Below are positions 1 to 10,073 of a stretch of DNA of 64,000 bases, one piece after another (within the stretch, counting starts at the first letter, position 1; the number at the start of each line of letters is the position of its first letter). The stretch is from Micavibrio aeruginosavorus (lineage in GTDB: Bacteria; Pseudomonadota; Alphaproteobacteria; Micavibrionales; Micavibrionaceae): NCBI GenBank assembly GCA_016432265.1, contig CP066681.1, forward strand, positions 1,142,342 through 1,206,341, given 5' to 3'. The translations under genes and the position numbers were made by a program. Under the pieces are notes generated by a model. That model was not told the origin of the DNA. It saw only the letters and a list, made by a program, of their open reading frames with translations, and ran no database searches.

Positions 1-453
1 ATCGGGTTGTTCAGGCTTATAGAGGCGGATGGCGGCATCGGCTTCGCGCATCGACAGATTGAGCACCCTGTCGTCCATCAGCAGGGTGAGTTGAATATCA
101 GGGTGCTGGCTGCGTAAATCGGCCAGACGCGGTGCCAGCCAACTGGCGCCGATGAATTCCGTGGTTGTGATGCGGAGCGGCCCTTCAGGCAATTGGCGTG
201 AATCGATCAACTGCCCTTCGATCATCGCCAGCTTGCCGAAAATATCCTTGGCCGCCTTTTGCAATAGCTCGCCTTGCTCGGTGAGCAACAGTCCCCGCGC
301 ATGACGGTGGAAAAGGGTCACCCCGAGAGATTCCTCAAGCGTGCTGATTTGCCTGGATATTGCCGATTGGCTGAGATTCAGGGCTTCACCGGCATGAGTA
401 AAGCTGCCGGCTTCGGCGACAGCATGAAAGATACGCAGCTTGTCCCAGTCCAT
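1..453 (-). CDS. LysR-family transcriptional regulator (C-terminus outside window)
   Basis: The reverse strand is open from an ATG at 453 to the window edge, giving the first 151 residues. The N-terminus starts MDWDKLRIFHAVAEAGSF and continues with the winged helix-turn-helix typical of LysR (LSQSAISRQISTLEESLG), followed by the start of the effector-binding domain. The ATG lies 3 nt after the stop of the VOC gene, so it is probably the last gene of a trxB-VOC-lysR transcript. The effector and targets cannot be told. The gene is partial only because the window ends. Confidence 0.9.
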   Translation of the reverse strand, partial: MDWDKLRIFHAVAEAGSFTHAGEALNLSQSAISRQISTLEESLGVTLFHRHARGLLLTEQGELLQKAAKDIFGKLAMIEGQLIDSRQLPEGPLRITTTEFIGASWLAPRLADLRSQHPDIQLTLLMDDRVLNLSMREADAAIRLYKPEQPD

Positions 454-456
454 GTT

Positions 457-891
457 CTATGCTCCGTTCCACTGAAACTGGCCTTCGGGGCCGAGTGGCG
501 AGAAAGGATTATAAGCTATTTCCCACAACTGACCATCGGGATCTGCAAAATAACCGGAATAACCGCCCCAATGAGTCTGGGCGGCTGGCTTTACAATGCG
601 TCCGCCAGCTTTCCTGGCAAGGTCTAATGTTTTATCGACTTCCGCGGCGCTGCGCACATTATGGGCAAGAGTAATAGCTGAATACCCGCTGCGCTCCATA
701 GGCACATTCGCGTCTGCTGCAAGCATTTCCCACGGATGAAGGGCAAGGGCCATGCCTGGCAAGTCGTAGCAAACAATATCAGCCTCCCGTTCTTTACCAG
801 AGGCCGCCCGCCAGCCAAGCGCATCATAAAAGGAACGGGCGCGCTTCATGTCCTTTACGCCAATCGTAATTAGGCTGACTCGCGGTTCCAT
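457..891 (-). CDS. VOC (glyoxalase/bleomycin-resistance fold) family protein
   Basis: This 144-residue protein has the two beta-alpha-beta-beta-beta modules of the vicinal oxygen chelate superfamily. The first begins near residue 5 (SLITIGVKDMKRARSFYDAL). The C-terminal GGYSGYFADPDGQLWEIAYNP is the usual last module, with a Glu that is a metal ligand in many members. It starts 3 nt after the trxB stop and ends 3 nt before the lysR start, so it is probably translated from the trxB message. Family members range from lyases to dioxygenases and resistance proteins, so the substrate is not assignable. Confidence 0.85.
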   Translation of the reverse strand: MEPRVSLITIGVKDMKRARSFYDALGWRAASGKEREADIVCYDLPGMALALHPWEMLAADANVPMERSGYSAITLAHNVRSAAEVDKTLDLARKAGGRIVKPAAQTHWGGYSGYFADPDGQLWEIAYNPFSPLGPEGQFQWNGA

Positions 892-894
892 GAA

Positions 895-1878
895 CTACTC
901 GGCGGCAGCCGCATGCGCGGCTTCCTCGGCGGCGATAAAGCGGTCGGCTTCCAGTGCTGCCATGCAACCCATGCCGGCGGCTGTCACAGCCTGACGGTAA
1001 ACCTTGTCCTTAACGTCACCGGCGGCAAAGACGCCGGGAATATTCGTTGCCGTTGAATCGGGCGCCGTCGTGATGTAGCCGTGTTCGTCCATCGCGATCT
1101 TGCCTTTGAATATCTCGGTAGCCGGATCGTGACCGATGGCGATGAAAACACCATGCGCGTTCAATGTTGAGGTTTCGCCGGTCTTGACGTTCTTCAGCTT
1201 TATGCCGGTGACGCCGGGATTGTCATGTTCTTGCGGGTTGCCCAATATCTCCTCGACAGCGCTGTCCCAGATCACATTGATTTTCGGATTGCTGAACAGC
1301 CTGTCTTGCGCGATCTTTTCCGCCTTTAGCGAGTCGCGGCGGTGGATCAACGTCACTTTGCTGCAGAAGTTGGTCAGGAACAACGCTTCTTCGACGGCGC
1401 TGTTGCCGCCGCCGATCACGGCGACCTCTTTGCCGCGGTAGAAAAAGCCGTCGCAGGTAGCGCAGGCTGAAACTCCGAAGCCCATAAAGGATTTTTCTTC
1501 CGGCAGGCCCAGCCAGCGCGCTTTGGCGCCGGTGCATATGATCACTGTATCAGCGATATATAGAGCGCCTGAATCACCTTTGCAGACAAAGGGGCGCTTG
1601 CTGAAATCGACTTCGGTAATGTAGTCGTAGACCATCTCCGTCCCGACATGCACGGCTTGCGCCTTCATTTGCTCCATCAGCCACGGCCCCTGAACCATCT
1701 CGGCGAACCCGGGGTAGTTCTCGACGTCTGTGGTGATGGTCAGTTGCCCCCCGGGTTGCAAACCCAGAACCTGGACGGGCTTCAGGTTGGCGCGGGCGGC
1801 ATAGATGGCTGCGGTGTAACCGGCGGGGCCTGAACCGATAATCAGGACTTTCGTCCGGATGTCTTTGTCCTTACTCAT
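895..1878 (-). CDS. trxB: Thioredoxin-disulfide reductase
   Basis: TrxB passes electrons from NADPH through FAD to thioredoxin in the cytoplasm. The 327-residue product has the N-terminal FAD-binding motif GSGPAGYTAAIYAAR, the redox-active CATC pair (Cys139 and Cys142), the NADPH-binding GGGNSAVEEALFL and the C-terminal FAD motif GVFAAGDVKD. Length and order match bacterial low-molecular-weight thioredoxin reductases. The ATG at 1878 is preceded by an AAGGAAG ribosome binding site about 7 nt upstream. An Ala-rich tail follows the last FAD helix and is probably disordered. It heads an apparent operon with the VOC and LysR genes. Confidence 0.97.
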   Translation of the reverse strand: MSKDKDIRTKVLIIGSGPAGYTAAIYAARANLKPVQVLGLQPGGQLTITTDVENYPGFAEMVQGPWLMEQMKAQAVHVGTEMVYDYITEVDFSKRPFVCKGDSGALYIADTVIICTGAKARWLGLPEEKSFMGFGVSACATCDGFFYRGKEVAVIGGGNSAVEEALFLTNFCSKVTLIHRRDSLKAEKIAQDRLFSNPKINVIWDSAVEEILGNPQEHDNPGVTGIKLKNVKTGETSTLNAHGVFIAIGHDPATEIFKGKIAMDEHGYITTAPDSTATNIPGVFAAGDVKDKVYRQAVTAAGMGCMAALEADRFIAAEEAAHAAAAE

Positions 1879-1951
1879 AAATTCACTTCCTTTGGTAATA
1901 AGATAGTCTTAATTGCCGGCAGGCAACCCGTAAAGCCCCGTTCGGGCGCTT

Positions 1952-2896
1952 TTAGCCGGCATTCCCCATTTTTCGCCGGATTTCATCTGCAATCAGGCCT
2001 GCGTCCTGCAGGGGATTGTAGATATAGGGTTGCAATTGACCTTCGAAAGGCCGGATTGCGCCGCATGTTGTCAGGTTCTCGTAGAAGCGGTCGAACTTGG
2101 CTGATCCGCCTGCAAGCGGGATGACATAAACGGGTTTGCCTGTGGTGGCGGCCTCTGAAATCATTGAGGCGCTGTCGGCCGTCGCCAGGATATAATCCGC
2201 CCAGCCCAGAAATCCGAAATAGGGGTTATCGCCCCGGCCATCCCATAGAAAAGCCTTGCTGTCTTTCATCTCATTTCTGAGCAGCGACAGATTCTCTTCG
2301 CCTGTGCGGCGCGAAGCGGTGATCATCAGGCCAAACCCCAGACGATCCAGTTCGCGCAATTGCCCGGCTAGTTTTTTCATGGCATCGGGCGTTAGCTTGT
2401 GGCTTTTGCTGTTGCCGCCCAGCAGAACGGCCACGCGCGGGCCGGGCACGCCGCGCAACAGATCGGAAAAATCCTGCCGGCCTTCCGTCAGGCGTTGCGG
2501 TGTAATGCGATTGGGTGTGGCTTGCGTGACGATAACATTCGCCGCGCGCATTTTGTCGTGAGCGGGCACGGCAACGATGTCGAAGATATCGGAATGAATG
2601 CGGGGGTCTTGAATATGAACGATGAAGGTTTTTCCGTCGCTTTTGCGATGAATGTATCGGGCGGCCGCAATGGCTTTCCGTCCCGATGAGATCAGCAAAT
2701 CAGGCCAGGGAGCAAGCAGTCGGTCACCGCTAAATGTGAAGGATTGCTCCAGCCCCAGATAGGGGCATAAAGCTTTCCACGGTTGACGTAATCCCACTCG
2801 CTTGACAACAGGAATGACCCCAAGGGCTTCAGCAACGCCTAGACATTGGTTTTCTGTACCGGCCATGCCTTCAGTGACAATCCAGCAGGAAGTCAT
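1952..2896 (-). CDS. ELM1-like (DUF1022) protein
   Basis: The 314-residue protein matches the mitochondrial-fission ELM1 family by its opening (SCWIVTEGMAGTENQCLGVAEAL) and by its GGNSKSHKLT and TADSASMISEAATTGKPVY segments. Members are widespread in Alphaproteobacteria and in plants. In plants ELM1 recruits a dynamin. The bacterial role is not established, although the C-terminal half resembles GT-B glycosyltransferases in its Ser/Glu-containing nucleotide-sugar site. There is no signal peptide. It is transcribed with trxB but 73 nt upstream of it, so co-transcription is possible but unproven. Confidence 0.8.
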   Translation of the reverse strand: MTSCWIVTEGMAGTENQCLGVAEALGVIPVVKRVGLRQPWKALCPYLGLEQSFTFSGDRLLAPWPDLLISSGRKAIAAARYIHRKSDGKTFIVHIQDPRIHSDIFDIVAVPAHDKMRAANVIVTQATPNRITPQRLTEGRQDFSDLLRGVPGPRVAVLLGGNSKSHKLTPDAMKKLAGQLRELDRLGFGLMITASRRTGEENLSLLRNEMKDSKAFLWDGRGDNPYFGFLGWADYILATADSASMISEAATTGKPVYVIPLAGGSAKFDRFYENLTTCGAIRPFEGQLQPYIYNPLQDAGLIADEIRRKMGNAG

Positions 2897-2971
2897 AATT
2901 CCCTATTTTCCAATTCAGGTTTGAGAAAATATTAATAAGGCAGATTTCGCAGAGCACCATGAAAAAGGGGC

Positions 2972-3000
2972 TTGCCTATCTTCCTGCGCAACTTTATACC
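2972..3000 (+). promoter_or_regulatory. Possible promoter of the Lrp/AsnC gene
   Basis: TTGCCT at 2972-2977 and TATACC at 2995-3000 are separated by 17 nt and lie 49 nt upstream of the regulator's ATG. This is a reasonable sigma-70 match, read by eye only. Confidence 0.3.
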
Positions 3001-3048
3001 AACGGCAGGGTGTTCCCGACAATAATTTTACTATACGAATGATATTTC

Positions 3049-3522
3049 ATGAAGCGCGTCAAGCTTGACAAGATCGATAAGAAAATCCTGAAGAATTTGC
3101 AGGAGAATGGGCGCATTACCAACGTCGAACTGGCGAAGGTTGCGGGCATTTCCGCTCCCCCCTGCCTGCGCCGTGTCCGCGCGCTTGAGGAGGCTGGCTA
3201 CATTAAGGGCTACCATGCTCGTGTTGATGCTGTGACGCTGGGGTATGGTGTGACGGTGTTCGCAATGGTCAAGCTCGTGAGCCAGGCTGAAGCCGATCTT
3301 AAGAAATTTGAAGAATTGATCCTTTCATGGCCGATGGTGCGCGAATGCCACATGCTGGCGGGCGAAGTTGATTTCGTTCTCAAGATTGCGGCTCCTGATT
3401 GGGATACCTATCAGCACTTCCTGACACATGAGCTGACTGGTGCGCCGAACGTGACATCGGTGAAATCCGCCTTGGCCATTCGCGCTTCAAAAGAAGCGCC
3501 CGGCGTGCCGATTGATATTTAA
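3049..3522 (+). CDS. Lrp/AsnC-family transcriptional regulator
   Basis: The 157-residue protein has an N-terminal helix-turn-helix (LDKIDKKILKNLQENGRI, then NVELAKVAGISAPPCLRRVR) followed by the RAM ligand-binding domain (residues about 70-145). Within the latter, VRECHMLAGEVDFVLKI is the conserved segment. Lrp-type proteins form octamers and sense amino acids. The gene stands alone, divergent from the ELM1 gene and followed by a strong terminator. The ribosome binding site before 3049 is weak. The regulated genes are not evident from the sequence. Confidence 0.92.
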   Translation: MKRVKLDKIDKKILKNLQENGRITNVELAKVAGISAPPCLRRVRALEEAGYIKGYHARVDAVTLGYGVTVFAMVKLVSQAEADLKKFEELILSWPMVRECHMLAGEVDFVLKIAAPDWDTYQHFLTHELTGAPNVTSVKSALAIRASKEAPGVPIDI

Positions 3523-3546
3523 TCGTTTAATCACGATCGGAGATGC

Positions 3547-3575
3547 AAAAAAACCAGCCGTGCGGCTGGTTTTTT
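3547..3575 (+). terminator. Rho-independent terminator after the Lrp/AsnC gene
   Basis: A 10-bp stem (AAACCAGCCG at 3551-3560, CGGCTGGTTT at 3563-3572) is followed by a T run. The A run on the other side would let it also serve the lon gene converging from the right. Confidence 0.85.
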
Positions 3576-3600
3576 ATGATGTAGCGTCGCGACGCTGACC

Positions 3601-5964
3601 TTATAGGGGTTGCGGCGGTTTATAGCCGGCGGGCTGGCGCACAGGGCTGGCACCCGTATCGTTGCTTGGGTTCCTGATAACGGCCCATGCCTCGCGCAGA
3701 CGGCTGCCCCATGTCTTTTTAGGCGTTACCAGCGGCTCGACATTCTGCGTAAGGGCGTTCTTGAGGACTTCCTCAATCGTGCCGACGGGAACGATTGTGA
3801 GCTTGGACTTGATTTTCTCTGAAACCTCGGCCAGATGCGGGATGTTCTGGCGCGGGATCAGAACCGTTGTCGCGCCCGCACGCAGCGCCCCTTCCAGTTT
3901 CTCCGGCAGTCCGCCGATGGCCGTGACTTCGCCGCGTAAATTGATTTCGCCGGTCATGGCGACGTCGCGGCGCACGGGAATCTTCGTCAGGGCCGAAATA
4001 ATGGCTGTGGTGAAAGCTGCGCCTGCTGAGGGGCCGTCTTTGGGAACGGCGCCTTCAGGTGCATGTATGCGAAGCTCTGTCTGGCGCAACAGGTTATCGC
4101 TGATGCCGAACTCCGGCGCGCGGGAGCGTACAAGGCTTTCGGCAACGCCTGCGGATTCACCCATCACTTTGCCAAGGTTGCCTGATGTCACCATGCGGAA
4201 GCCTTGCGAAGGCGCAAGGCAGGCTTCGATTTGCAGTATCGAGCCGCCGGACTGCGAATAGGCAAGGCCATTGACGACGCCAATGCTATTAGCTTCGGGA
4301 ACATGATCGCGTCCGCCATAAGCGGGGCCGAGATACTCTTCCAGATCGGCTGGGGTAACAATGGTCTGTCCGGATTTCTTGCCGGTCTCTATATCGACGA
4401 CGGTCTTGCTGCAGATGTCGCCGATCTTTTTCTCCAGCGTCCGCACGCCGGCCTCGGCGGTGTAATTGTCAACCAGATGCTGGAGAGTGTTTCTCTGGAC
4501 TATCAAATCCTCTTCTTTGAGGGCGGCAGCCTGCATTTGCTTGGGTAACAGATAGCGGGTTGCGATCTCAAGTTTTTCATCTTGCGTATAACCCGGCAGG
4601 CTGATGACATGCATGCGGTCGCGCAACGGGCCGGGAATGGTTCCCAGGTCGTTTGCGGTGCACAGGAACATGACCTTGGAAAGATCGAATTCAAGCCCGA
4701 GAAAATCATCGCGGAAAGTATGGTTTTGCGCCGGATCCAGCACTTCAAGCAGGGCTGCGCTGGGGTCGCCGTTGGTTGAACCATGGCCCAGTTTGTCGAT
4801 TTCATCCAGCACGATCAGTGGATTGCTGGATTTGGCCTTGCGGATTTCCTGAATGATGCGTCCGGGCATGGCGCCAACGAAGGTGCTGCTGTGTCCGCGG
4901 ATATCGGATTCCTTGTGAACGCCGCCCAAGGCGACGCGGATATATTCGCGTCCGGTTGCCTCCGCTATTGATTTCGCAATCGATGTTTTCCCAACCCCGG
5001 GAGGGCCTACCAGCAGCAGGATTTTACCGCTGGGAACGGCGGCGCGATTTTGCACGGCGATGTGCTCAATGACCTTTCTTTTCACTTTTTCAAGGCCGTA
5101 ATGCTCTTTGTCGAGTATCTCCTGGGCTAAGGAAATGTTGCCATTTGTCTGGTTATAGGTACCCCAAGGCAAAGCGGCGACCAGCTCCAGCCGTTTCATA
5201 TTTACTGAAAATTCGGATGATTGGGGGTTGAGGCGCTTGGTTTGGCGTATCAGACGCTCGATTTCTTCCCGGATCTTGTTTGGAATCTCGATTTTCTTGA
5301 TCTGCTCTATCACGCGGTCAAGATCTGAGGCTTCGTCGTCGTCTGCCTGAGGCTGGGGCTTGCCCGGACGGACGGAAACGCCGCCCGCGGACTCGCCGGC
5401 CTTGGGCGCCTTGCCCCCGTTCTGACGTGCCGAAACAATGCCGCTGAGGGCGCTGGCCATCGACATCATCTGGGCTTCGTAGTTGTTCATGACCGTCAAT
5501 GTGTCGTCGGGACTTGTCAGATAACTCATCTGGCTGATGACGTTTTGCCACCTTTGCGCCAGAAATCTCAAGGGATCGGAGGGGGTGAAGGCGACAATCG
5601 CATTCAGGAAGTCGGGAATGCTTTTGACTTGACGCTCCCCGGAGTTGAAGGAAGCTATACGCGCGAACAGATCGTCGTTCGACTCTTCGGGCGTAATATC
5701 CGGCCCGTTGCGGGATATTTTCATCCAGTGATACAGGGGGGAAGGTATTAACTTTGTATCGTTGACGTTCACCATCAGGGCCGCGAAGCTGTCCATCATG
5801 TCGTCAAGGAATATTTCGTCCAGCTTTCTGTCGCGTACAAGCTGTGCAGGCGCTTGCTCCAGAGCCTTGATTGCCAAGGGCTGTTTTGCCAAGCTTCTGA
5901 TCTCTTTGAGAAATTCGTATGCCGCAGTATTCGCGGCCATAGTAAAATGGCGACGGATATCCAT
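3601..5964 (-). CDS. lon: Lon-type ATP-dependent protease with an atypical N-terminal region
   Basis: This 787-residue cytoplasmic protease has the Lon ATPase and peptidase core. Walker A is GPPGVGKTS with Lys326, Walker B is PLIVLDEIDKLG, and the Ser-Lys catalytic dyad is Ser646 (KDGPSAGAAF) and Lys689 (GLPEKLEGALRAG). The dyad spacing of 43 residues equals that of E. coli Lon. The long helical linker before the ATPase is recognisable (residues about 215-300). The first 200 residues do not show the usual LON substrate-binding domain. They are a helical stretch ending in a Gly/Pro/Asp-rich segment near residues 180-210. Substrate choice may therefore differ, and it may be a second Lon. The ATG at 5964 has a GGGAG site 8 nt upstream. 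Confidence 0.9.
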   Translation of the reverse strand: MDIRRHFTMAANTAAYEFLKEIRSLAKQPLAIKALEQAPAQLVRDRKLDEIFLDDMMDSFAALMVNVNDTKLIPSPLYHWMKISRNGPDITPEESNDDLFARIASFNSGERQVKSIPDFLNAIVAFTPSDPLRFLAQRWQNVISQMSYLTSPDDTLTVMNNYEAQMMSMASALSGIVSARQNGGKAPKAGESAGGVSVRPGKPQPQADDDEASDLDRVIEQIKKIEIPNKIREEIERLIRQTKRLNPQSSEFSVNMKRLELVAALPWGTYNQTNGNISLAQEILDKEHYGLEKVKRKVIEHIAVQNRAAVPSGKILLLVGPPGVGKTSIAKSIAEATGREYIRVALGGVHKESDIRGHSSTFVGAMPGRIIQEIRKAKSSNPLIVLDEIDKLGHGSTNGDPSAALLEVLDPAQNHTFRDDFLGLEFDLSKVMFLCTANDLGTIPGPLRDRMHVISLPGYTQDEKLEIATRYLLPKQMQAAALKEEDLIVQRNTLQHLVDNYTAEAGVRTLEKKIGDICSKTVVDIETGKKSGQTIVTPADLEEYLGPAYGGRDHVPEANSIGVVNGLAYSQSGGSILQIEACLAPSQGFRMVTSGNLGKVMGESAGVAESLVRSRAPEFGISDNLLRQTELRIHAPEGAVPKDGPSAGAAFTTAIISALTKIPVRRDVAMTGEINLRGEVTAIGGLPEKLEGALRAGATTVLIPRQNIPHLAEVSEKIKSKLTIVPVGTIEEVLKNALTQNVEPLVTPKKTWGSRLREAWAVIRNPSNDTGASPVRQPAGYKPPQPL

Positions 5965-6209
5965 AGTGCAAACTCCCTGTTGTATACTCTCTTATTATTT
6001 TTTTGAGCTAGGATGGATTAGAACAAACTCCGGGAAAAATATCAAGAAAACCTTTTGATTTATTCTAAAAATGCTCATTTTTGGGTCAGATTAGAAAAAG
6101 CTAGGGAAAAAGGCGGCTGAAATGAAGCCGTGGCTTCAACTTTGACGGCGGTTCCTCTATAGTCTGTCCCGTTCACGCAGTTTTGTTTGCATCAAGGGAG
6201 TTCTGGATT

Positions 6210-6683
6210 ATGGCCGGCAGCGTCAATAAAGTTATTCTGATAGGCAATTTGGGGGCTGATCCTGATATCCGCACCATGCAATCCGGTGGCCGCGTAGCCA
6301 ACTTGTCGATTGCCACCTCGGAATCCTGGAAGGATAAAAACTCCGGTGAACGGCAGGAACGCACACAGTGGCACCGCGTTGTTGTATTTAACGATAATAT
6401 CGTGGGCGTCTGCGAAAAATATCTTAAGAAGGGATCCAAGGTTTATCTGGAAGGGCAACTGGAAACCCGCAAATGGACGGATAATTCGGGGGCTGAGAAA
6501 TACACAACGGAAGTGGTTTTGCGCCCATATCGCGGCGAATTGACGATGCTTGATGGCCGGAGCGGGGGCGCAGGGGCTTTCAATGACAACGACATGCCTT
6601 CCTATGATGCGGGCCCGGCGGTGGCGGCGTCCGGGGCGGGGCGGGGCAAGGTTGACGATCTGGAAGACGAAATCCCGTTTTAA
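6210..6683 (+). CDS. ssb: Single-stranded DNA-binding protein
   Basis: SSB coats single-stranded DNA in replication, recombination and repair. The 157-residue protein begins MAGSVNKVILIGNLG with the OB-fold over residues 1-110. It then has a Gly/Ala-rich linker and the acidic tip EDEIPF that recruits partner proteins. The ATG at 6210 was chosen because it has an AAGGGAG site 9 nt upstream and matches the family start. A TTG 27 nt upstream is in frame but adds residues not seen in SSBs. The gene is divergent from lon. Confidence 0.96.
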   Translation: MAGSVNKVILIGNLGADPDIRTMQSGGRVANLSIATSESWKDKNSGERQERTQWHRVVVFNDNIVGVCEKYLKKGSKVYLEGQLETRKWTDNSGAEKYTTEVVLRPYRGELTMLDGRSGGAGAFNDNDMPSYDAGPAVAASGAGRGKVDDLEDEIPF

Positions 6684-6710
6684 TTCGTTCACTATTCAGG
6701 GCAACATCAG

Positions 6711-7178
6711 ATGTTTTCAAAGGCTTTTCTGACGGCTGGGTTTCTTCTTGTGATTGCGGCGGGCTCGGCCTTCGCGCAGGAAGGTGATTATGCGGAACGA
6801 AAGGCTCTGGCGGAAAAGCTGGCGACTGTGAACCCGGTTGCCCGCATGATGGAAAGCGCTGTTTTGCGGGTGGCCTCAGAGTGGGGATTATCAGAGAAGG
6901 AAAAATTCCAGCGTGAAATGATGGACAATCTTGACATAGCCGGTGTGGAAAAAACCTCCGTTCAGGCTATGGCCGATACTTTCACCAAGGAAGAGCTGGA
7001 GGTCATGCTGGCTTATTACAGCGCGCCCGAGGCCAGAAAAATCGCCGAGAAAATGCCTGTGTATCAGGGCCTGATCCAGCCGGCCATTGCCAGGGAAATG
7101 GACAGGGTTCTGATGAAGCTGCGCACCGGGTATGAGGCGCAGATGAAGGGCGCGGCGCCTCCCCCGGCAACCCCCTGA
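6711..7178 (+). CDS. DUF2059-domain exported protein
   Basis: The 155-residue product has a clear Sec signal peptide (residues 1-22, hydrophobic core FLTAGFLLVIAAGSAFA, probable cleavage after AFA). The DUF2059 helical domain follows, with FTKEELEVMLAYYSAPEARKI as its characteristic segment. It ends in a short Pro/Ala tail. DUF2059 proteins are small periplasmic helical proteins of unknown function, common in Proteobacteria. It lies 27 nt after ssb and may share its transcript. Confidence 0.82.
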   Translation: MFSKAFLTAGFLLVIAAGSAFAQEGDYAERKALAEKLATVNPVARMMESAVLRVASEWGLSEKEKFQREMMDNLDIAGVEKTSVQAMADTFTKEELEVMLAYYSAPEARKIAEKMPVYQGLIQPAIAREMDRVLMKLRTGYEAQMKGAAPPPATP

Positions 7179-7310
7179 TAATCATATATTTTCCAGCTCG
7201 CATTTATCCCCGGAAAACCCGCCCGGCAGGATGATAGATTGATTGTGAACTCTGGCGAAAACTGCTAGAAAAAGGGCTGATTTCCCGCACTTTTTTAAGG
7301 CTATAGACAC

Positions 7311-10064
7311 ATGAGCGATACCGCGGCGACCGAAGGCAACCTTCCTGTCATTTCCCTCGAAGAGGAAATGAAGAAGTCCTATCTCGATTATGCCATGAGC
7401 GTGATCGTCAGCCGGGCGTTGCCCGATGTGCGTGACGGTTTGAAACCCGTTCATCGCCGTATCCTCTACGCGATGCGTCAGGGGGGGTACACCTCCGACA
7501 AGCCGTTCCGCAAGTCGGCCAAAATCGTCGGTGAAGTGATGGGTAACTTCCATCCGCACGGCGATTCCGCCATTTACGAGTCGTTGGTGCGCATGGCGCA
7601 GGATTTTTCCATGCGCGTGGTTTTGGTTGATGGGCAGGGGAACTTTGGCTCCATGGACGGCGATCCGGCAGCGGCGATGCGTTACACTGAGGCGCGTTTG
7701 TCCAGGGTCGCGGAAACGCTGCTTGATGACATTGACAAGGAAACCGTCAATTGGCGCCCGACTTATGATGAGTCATCGCTTGAGCCGGAGGTTCTGCCCG
7801 CGCGGATTCCCAATCTGTTGGCGAACGGGGCAGGCGGGATTGCCGTCGGCATGGCGACGAATATTCCGCCGCACAATCTGGGCGAAGTGATTGATGCCTG
7901 CTGCGCTTATATCGACAACCCCGATCTGGATTCATCTGACTTGATGTCGTTCATACCGGGGCCGGATTTTCCGACGGGCGGGCAGATTCTGGGGCGCAAT
8001 GGTATCCGCAGCGCCTATATGACGGGTAATGGTTCGATCATGACCCGTGCCAAGGCGCATTTTGAAGACCTGAAGGATAAGCGCGAAGCGATCATCGTGA
8101 CCGAGATTCCGTTCCAGGTGAATAAGGGTAAGCTGCTTGAGCGTTTGGGCGAGGTTGCGCGTGAGAAGATCGTCGAGGATATATCCGATGTTCGGGATGA
8201 ATCGGATCGTGATGGTGTTCGTATTGTTGTCGAATTGAAAAAAAACGCTATTGCCGATGTGGTGCTCAATCAGCTCTATAAGCATACGGTTTTACAAACT
8301 ACGTTCCCTTGCAACATGGTGGCGCTGAACCACGGCCGCCCGGAAACGTTGTTGTTGCGCGATTTTATTTCCGCTTTCATTGCTTTCCGCGAAGAAGTTA
8401 TTACTCGCCGCACGATTTTCGAACTCGGCAAGGCCCGCGACCGCGCCCATATCTTGGCGGGTTTGGCTGTGGCCGTGGCGAACATCGATGAAATCATCGC
8501 GCTGATTCGCAATGCCAAGGATCCGGCAGTGGCCAAGGATCAGTTGTTGGCCAAACGCTGGCCTGCCCGCGATATTGCCCCGCTGATTGCATTGATTGAC
8601 GATCCGGATTACTTGGTTGATGATGCCGGCGCCTACCAGATGTCGGAAGTGCAAGCCAAAGCCATCCTTGATCTGCGGCTGCATCGCCTGACGGGCCTTG
8701 AGCGCGACAAGATCGGTGATGAATTGAAAGAGATCACCGACGCTATTGCCGAGTATCTTTCCATCCTTGCTAGCAGGGAAAAGTTGTTGACGCTGATGCG
8801 CAACGAACTGGTCGAGGTGAAGGCCAAATTCGCCACGCCGCGCCGCACTGAAATCGTAGATTCTGAATTTGAAGAAGATATCGAAGATCTGATCCAGCGT
8901 GAAGACATGGTAGTCACGATTACGCACGGCGGATACGCCAAACGTGTGCCTTTGGCTACGTACCGCGCGCAGAAGCGCGGCGGCAAGGGTCGTACCGGAA
9001 CCGCGCTCAAGGATGAAGACTTTGTATCCGATCTCTTCGTCGCCTCGACTCATACGCCGTTGCTGGTGTTCACGTCGAAAGGCATCGTACATAAGATGAA
9101 AGTCTGGCAGATTCCGCTCGCCACGCCGCAGGCCCGCGGCAAAGCGATGGTCAATCTGTTGCCGCTTGAAGAAGGAGAGAACATCTCCGTCTATATGCGC
9201 CTGCCAGAGAACGAAGAAGTATGGGATGAACTGGATATCCTCTTCGCGACTTCGACGGGCAACGTGCGTCGCAACAAGCTCTCGGATTTCCGCAATATCC
9301 GTTCCAACGGGTTGATCGCGATGAAGCTGGAGGAGGAGGGCGAGAAGCTTGTCTCCGTCAAGATCGCCCGGGAGGATGAAGATGTTCTTTTGGCGACCGC
9401 GCAGGGCCGCGCCATTCGTTTCCCGGTCACGGATGTCCGTGTCTTTGCGGGGCGGACGTCAACCGGTGTACGGGGGGTAAAACTGGCTGAGGCAGGCAAA
9501 GGCAAGAATAGATCCGACAAGAAAGATGAAGTGATCTCGATGTCGATCCTGACCCATGTCGAAGCCACGCCTGATGAACGCAATGCTTACCTGAAAATGG
9601 CTAGCAAATTGCGCGGCGCCGATGAGGAAGGCATGGAACTTGAAGAGGGCGGCAGCGGCATCGATCTATCTGAAGAACGCTTCAGGGAACTTCAATCCAG
9701 GGAGCAATTCCTTCTGACCGTGACGGCCAAGGGATTCGGCAAGCGCACTTCCGCTTACGAATACCGCATTTCGGGGCGCGGCGGTCAGGGCGTTGCCAAT
9801 ATGGGCCTGACCGAAAAGAATGGCGCTGAAGTGGTGGCCACGTTCCCGGTTACGGACGATCATGAAATCATGCTTGTGACCGATGGCGGCCAGTTGATTC
9901 GTACACCCGTGTGTGACGTGCGTTTTACCGGGCGTTCGGCGCAGGGCGTTACTCTGTTTAAGGTGGCTGAAGGCGAAAGCGTCGTGTCCGTCGGCTGGCT
10001 GATTCAGGACGAAGAAGACGAGAGCGAAGGTGCCGAACCCACTGTGGAACCTTCGATCCAATAG
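7311..10064 (+). CDS. gyrA: DNA gyrase subunit A
   Basis: GyrA cuts and rejoins DNA in the gyrase heterotetramer that introduces negative supercoils. The 917-residue protein starts with the breakage-reunion domain ([19 protein letters not shown], catalytic Tyr in [12 protein letters not shown]). The C-terminal beta-pinwheel blades carry the GyrA box-like QRGGKG. The quinolone-determining segment reads [16 protein letters not shown], so the position equal to E. coli Ser83 is Ser86. The position equal to Asp87 is Glu90, a natural acidic substitution. The tail is acidic ([12 protein letters not shown]). coaD begins 9 nt after the stop, so they are probably co-transcribed. Confidence 0.98.
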   Translation: MSDTAATEGNLPVISLEEEMKKSYLDYAMSVIVSRALPDVRDGLKPVHRRILYAMRQGGYTSDKPFRKSAKIVGEVMGNFHPHGDSAIYESLVRMAQDFSMRVVLVDGQGNFGSMDGDPAAAMRYTEARLSRVAETLLDDIDKETVNWRPTYDESSLEPEVLPARIPNLLANGAGGIAVGMATNIPPHNLGEVIDACCAYIDNPDLDSSDLMSFIPGPDFPTGGQILGRNGIRSAYMTGNGSIMTRAKAHFEDLKDKREAIIVTEIPFQVNKGKLLERLGEVAREKIVEDISDVRDESDRDGVRIVVELKKNAIADVVLNQLYKHTVLQTTFPCNMVALNHGRPETLLLRDFISAFIAFREEVITRRTIFELGKARDRAHILAGLAVAVANIDEIIALIRNAKDPAVAKDQLLAKRWPARDIAPLIALIDDPDYLVDDAGAYQMSEVQAKAILDLRLHRLTGLERDKIGDELKEITDAIAEYLSILASREKLLTLMRNELVEVKAKFATPRRTEIVDSEFEEDIEDLIQREDMVVTITHGGYAKRVPLATYRAQKRGGKGRTGTALKDEDFVSDLFVASTHTPLLVFTSKGIVHKMKVWQIPLATPQARGKAMVNLLPLEEGENISVYMRLPENEEVWDELDILFATSTGNVRRNKLSDFRNIRSNGLIAMKLEEEGEKLVSVKIAREDEDVLLATAQGRAIRFPVTDVRVFAGRTSTGVRGVKLAEAGKGKNRSDKKDEVISMSILTHVEATPDERNAYLKMASKLRGADEEGMELEEGGSGIDLSEERFRELQSREQFLLTVTAKGFGKRTSAYEYRISGRGGQGVANMGLTEKNGAEVVATFPVTDDHEIMLVTDGGQLIRTPVCDVRFTGRSAQGVTLFKVAEGESVVSVGWLIQDEEDESEGAEPTVEPSIQ

Positions 10065-10073
10065 AGGAAGATC

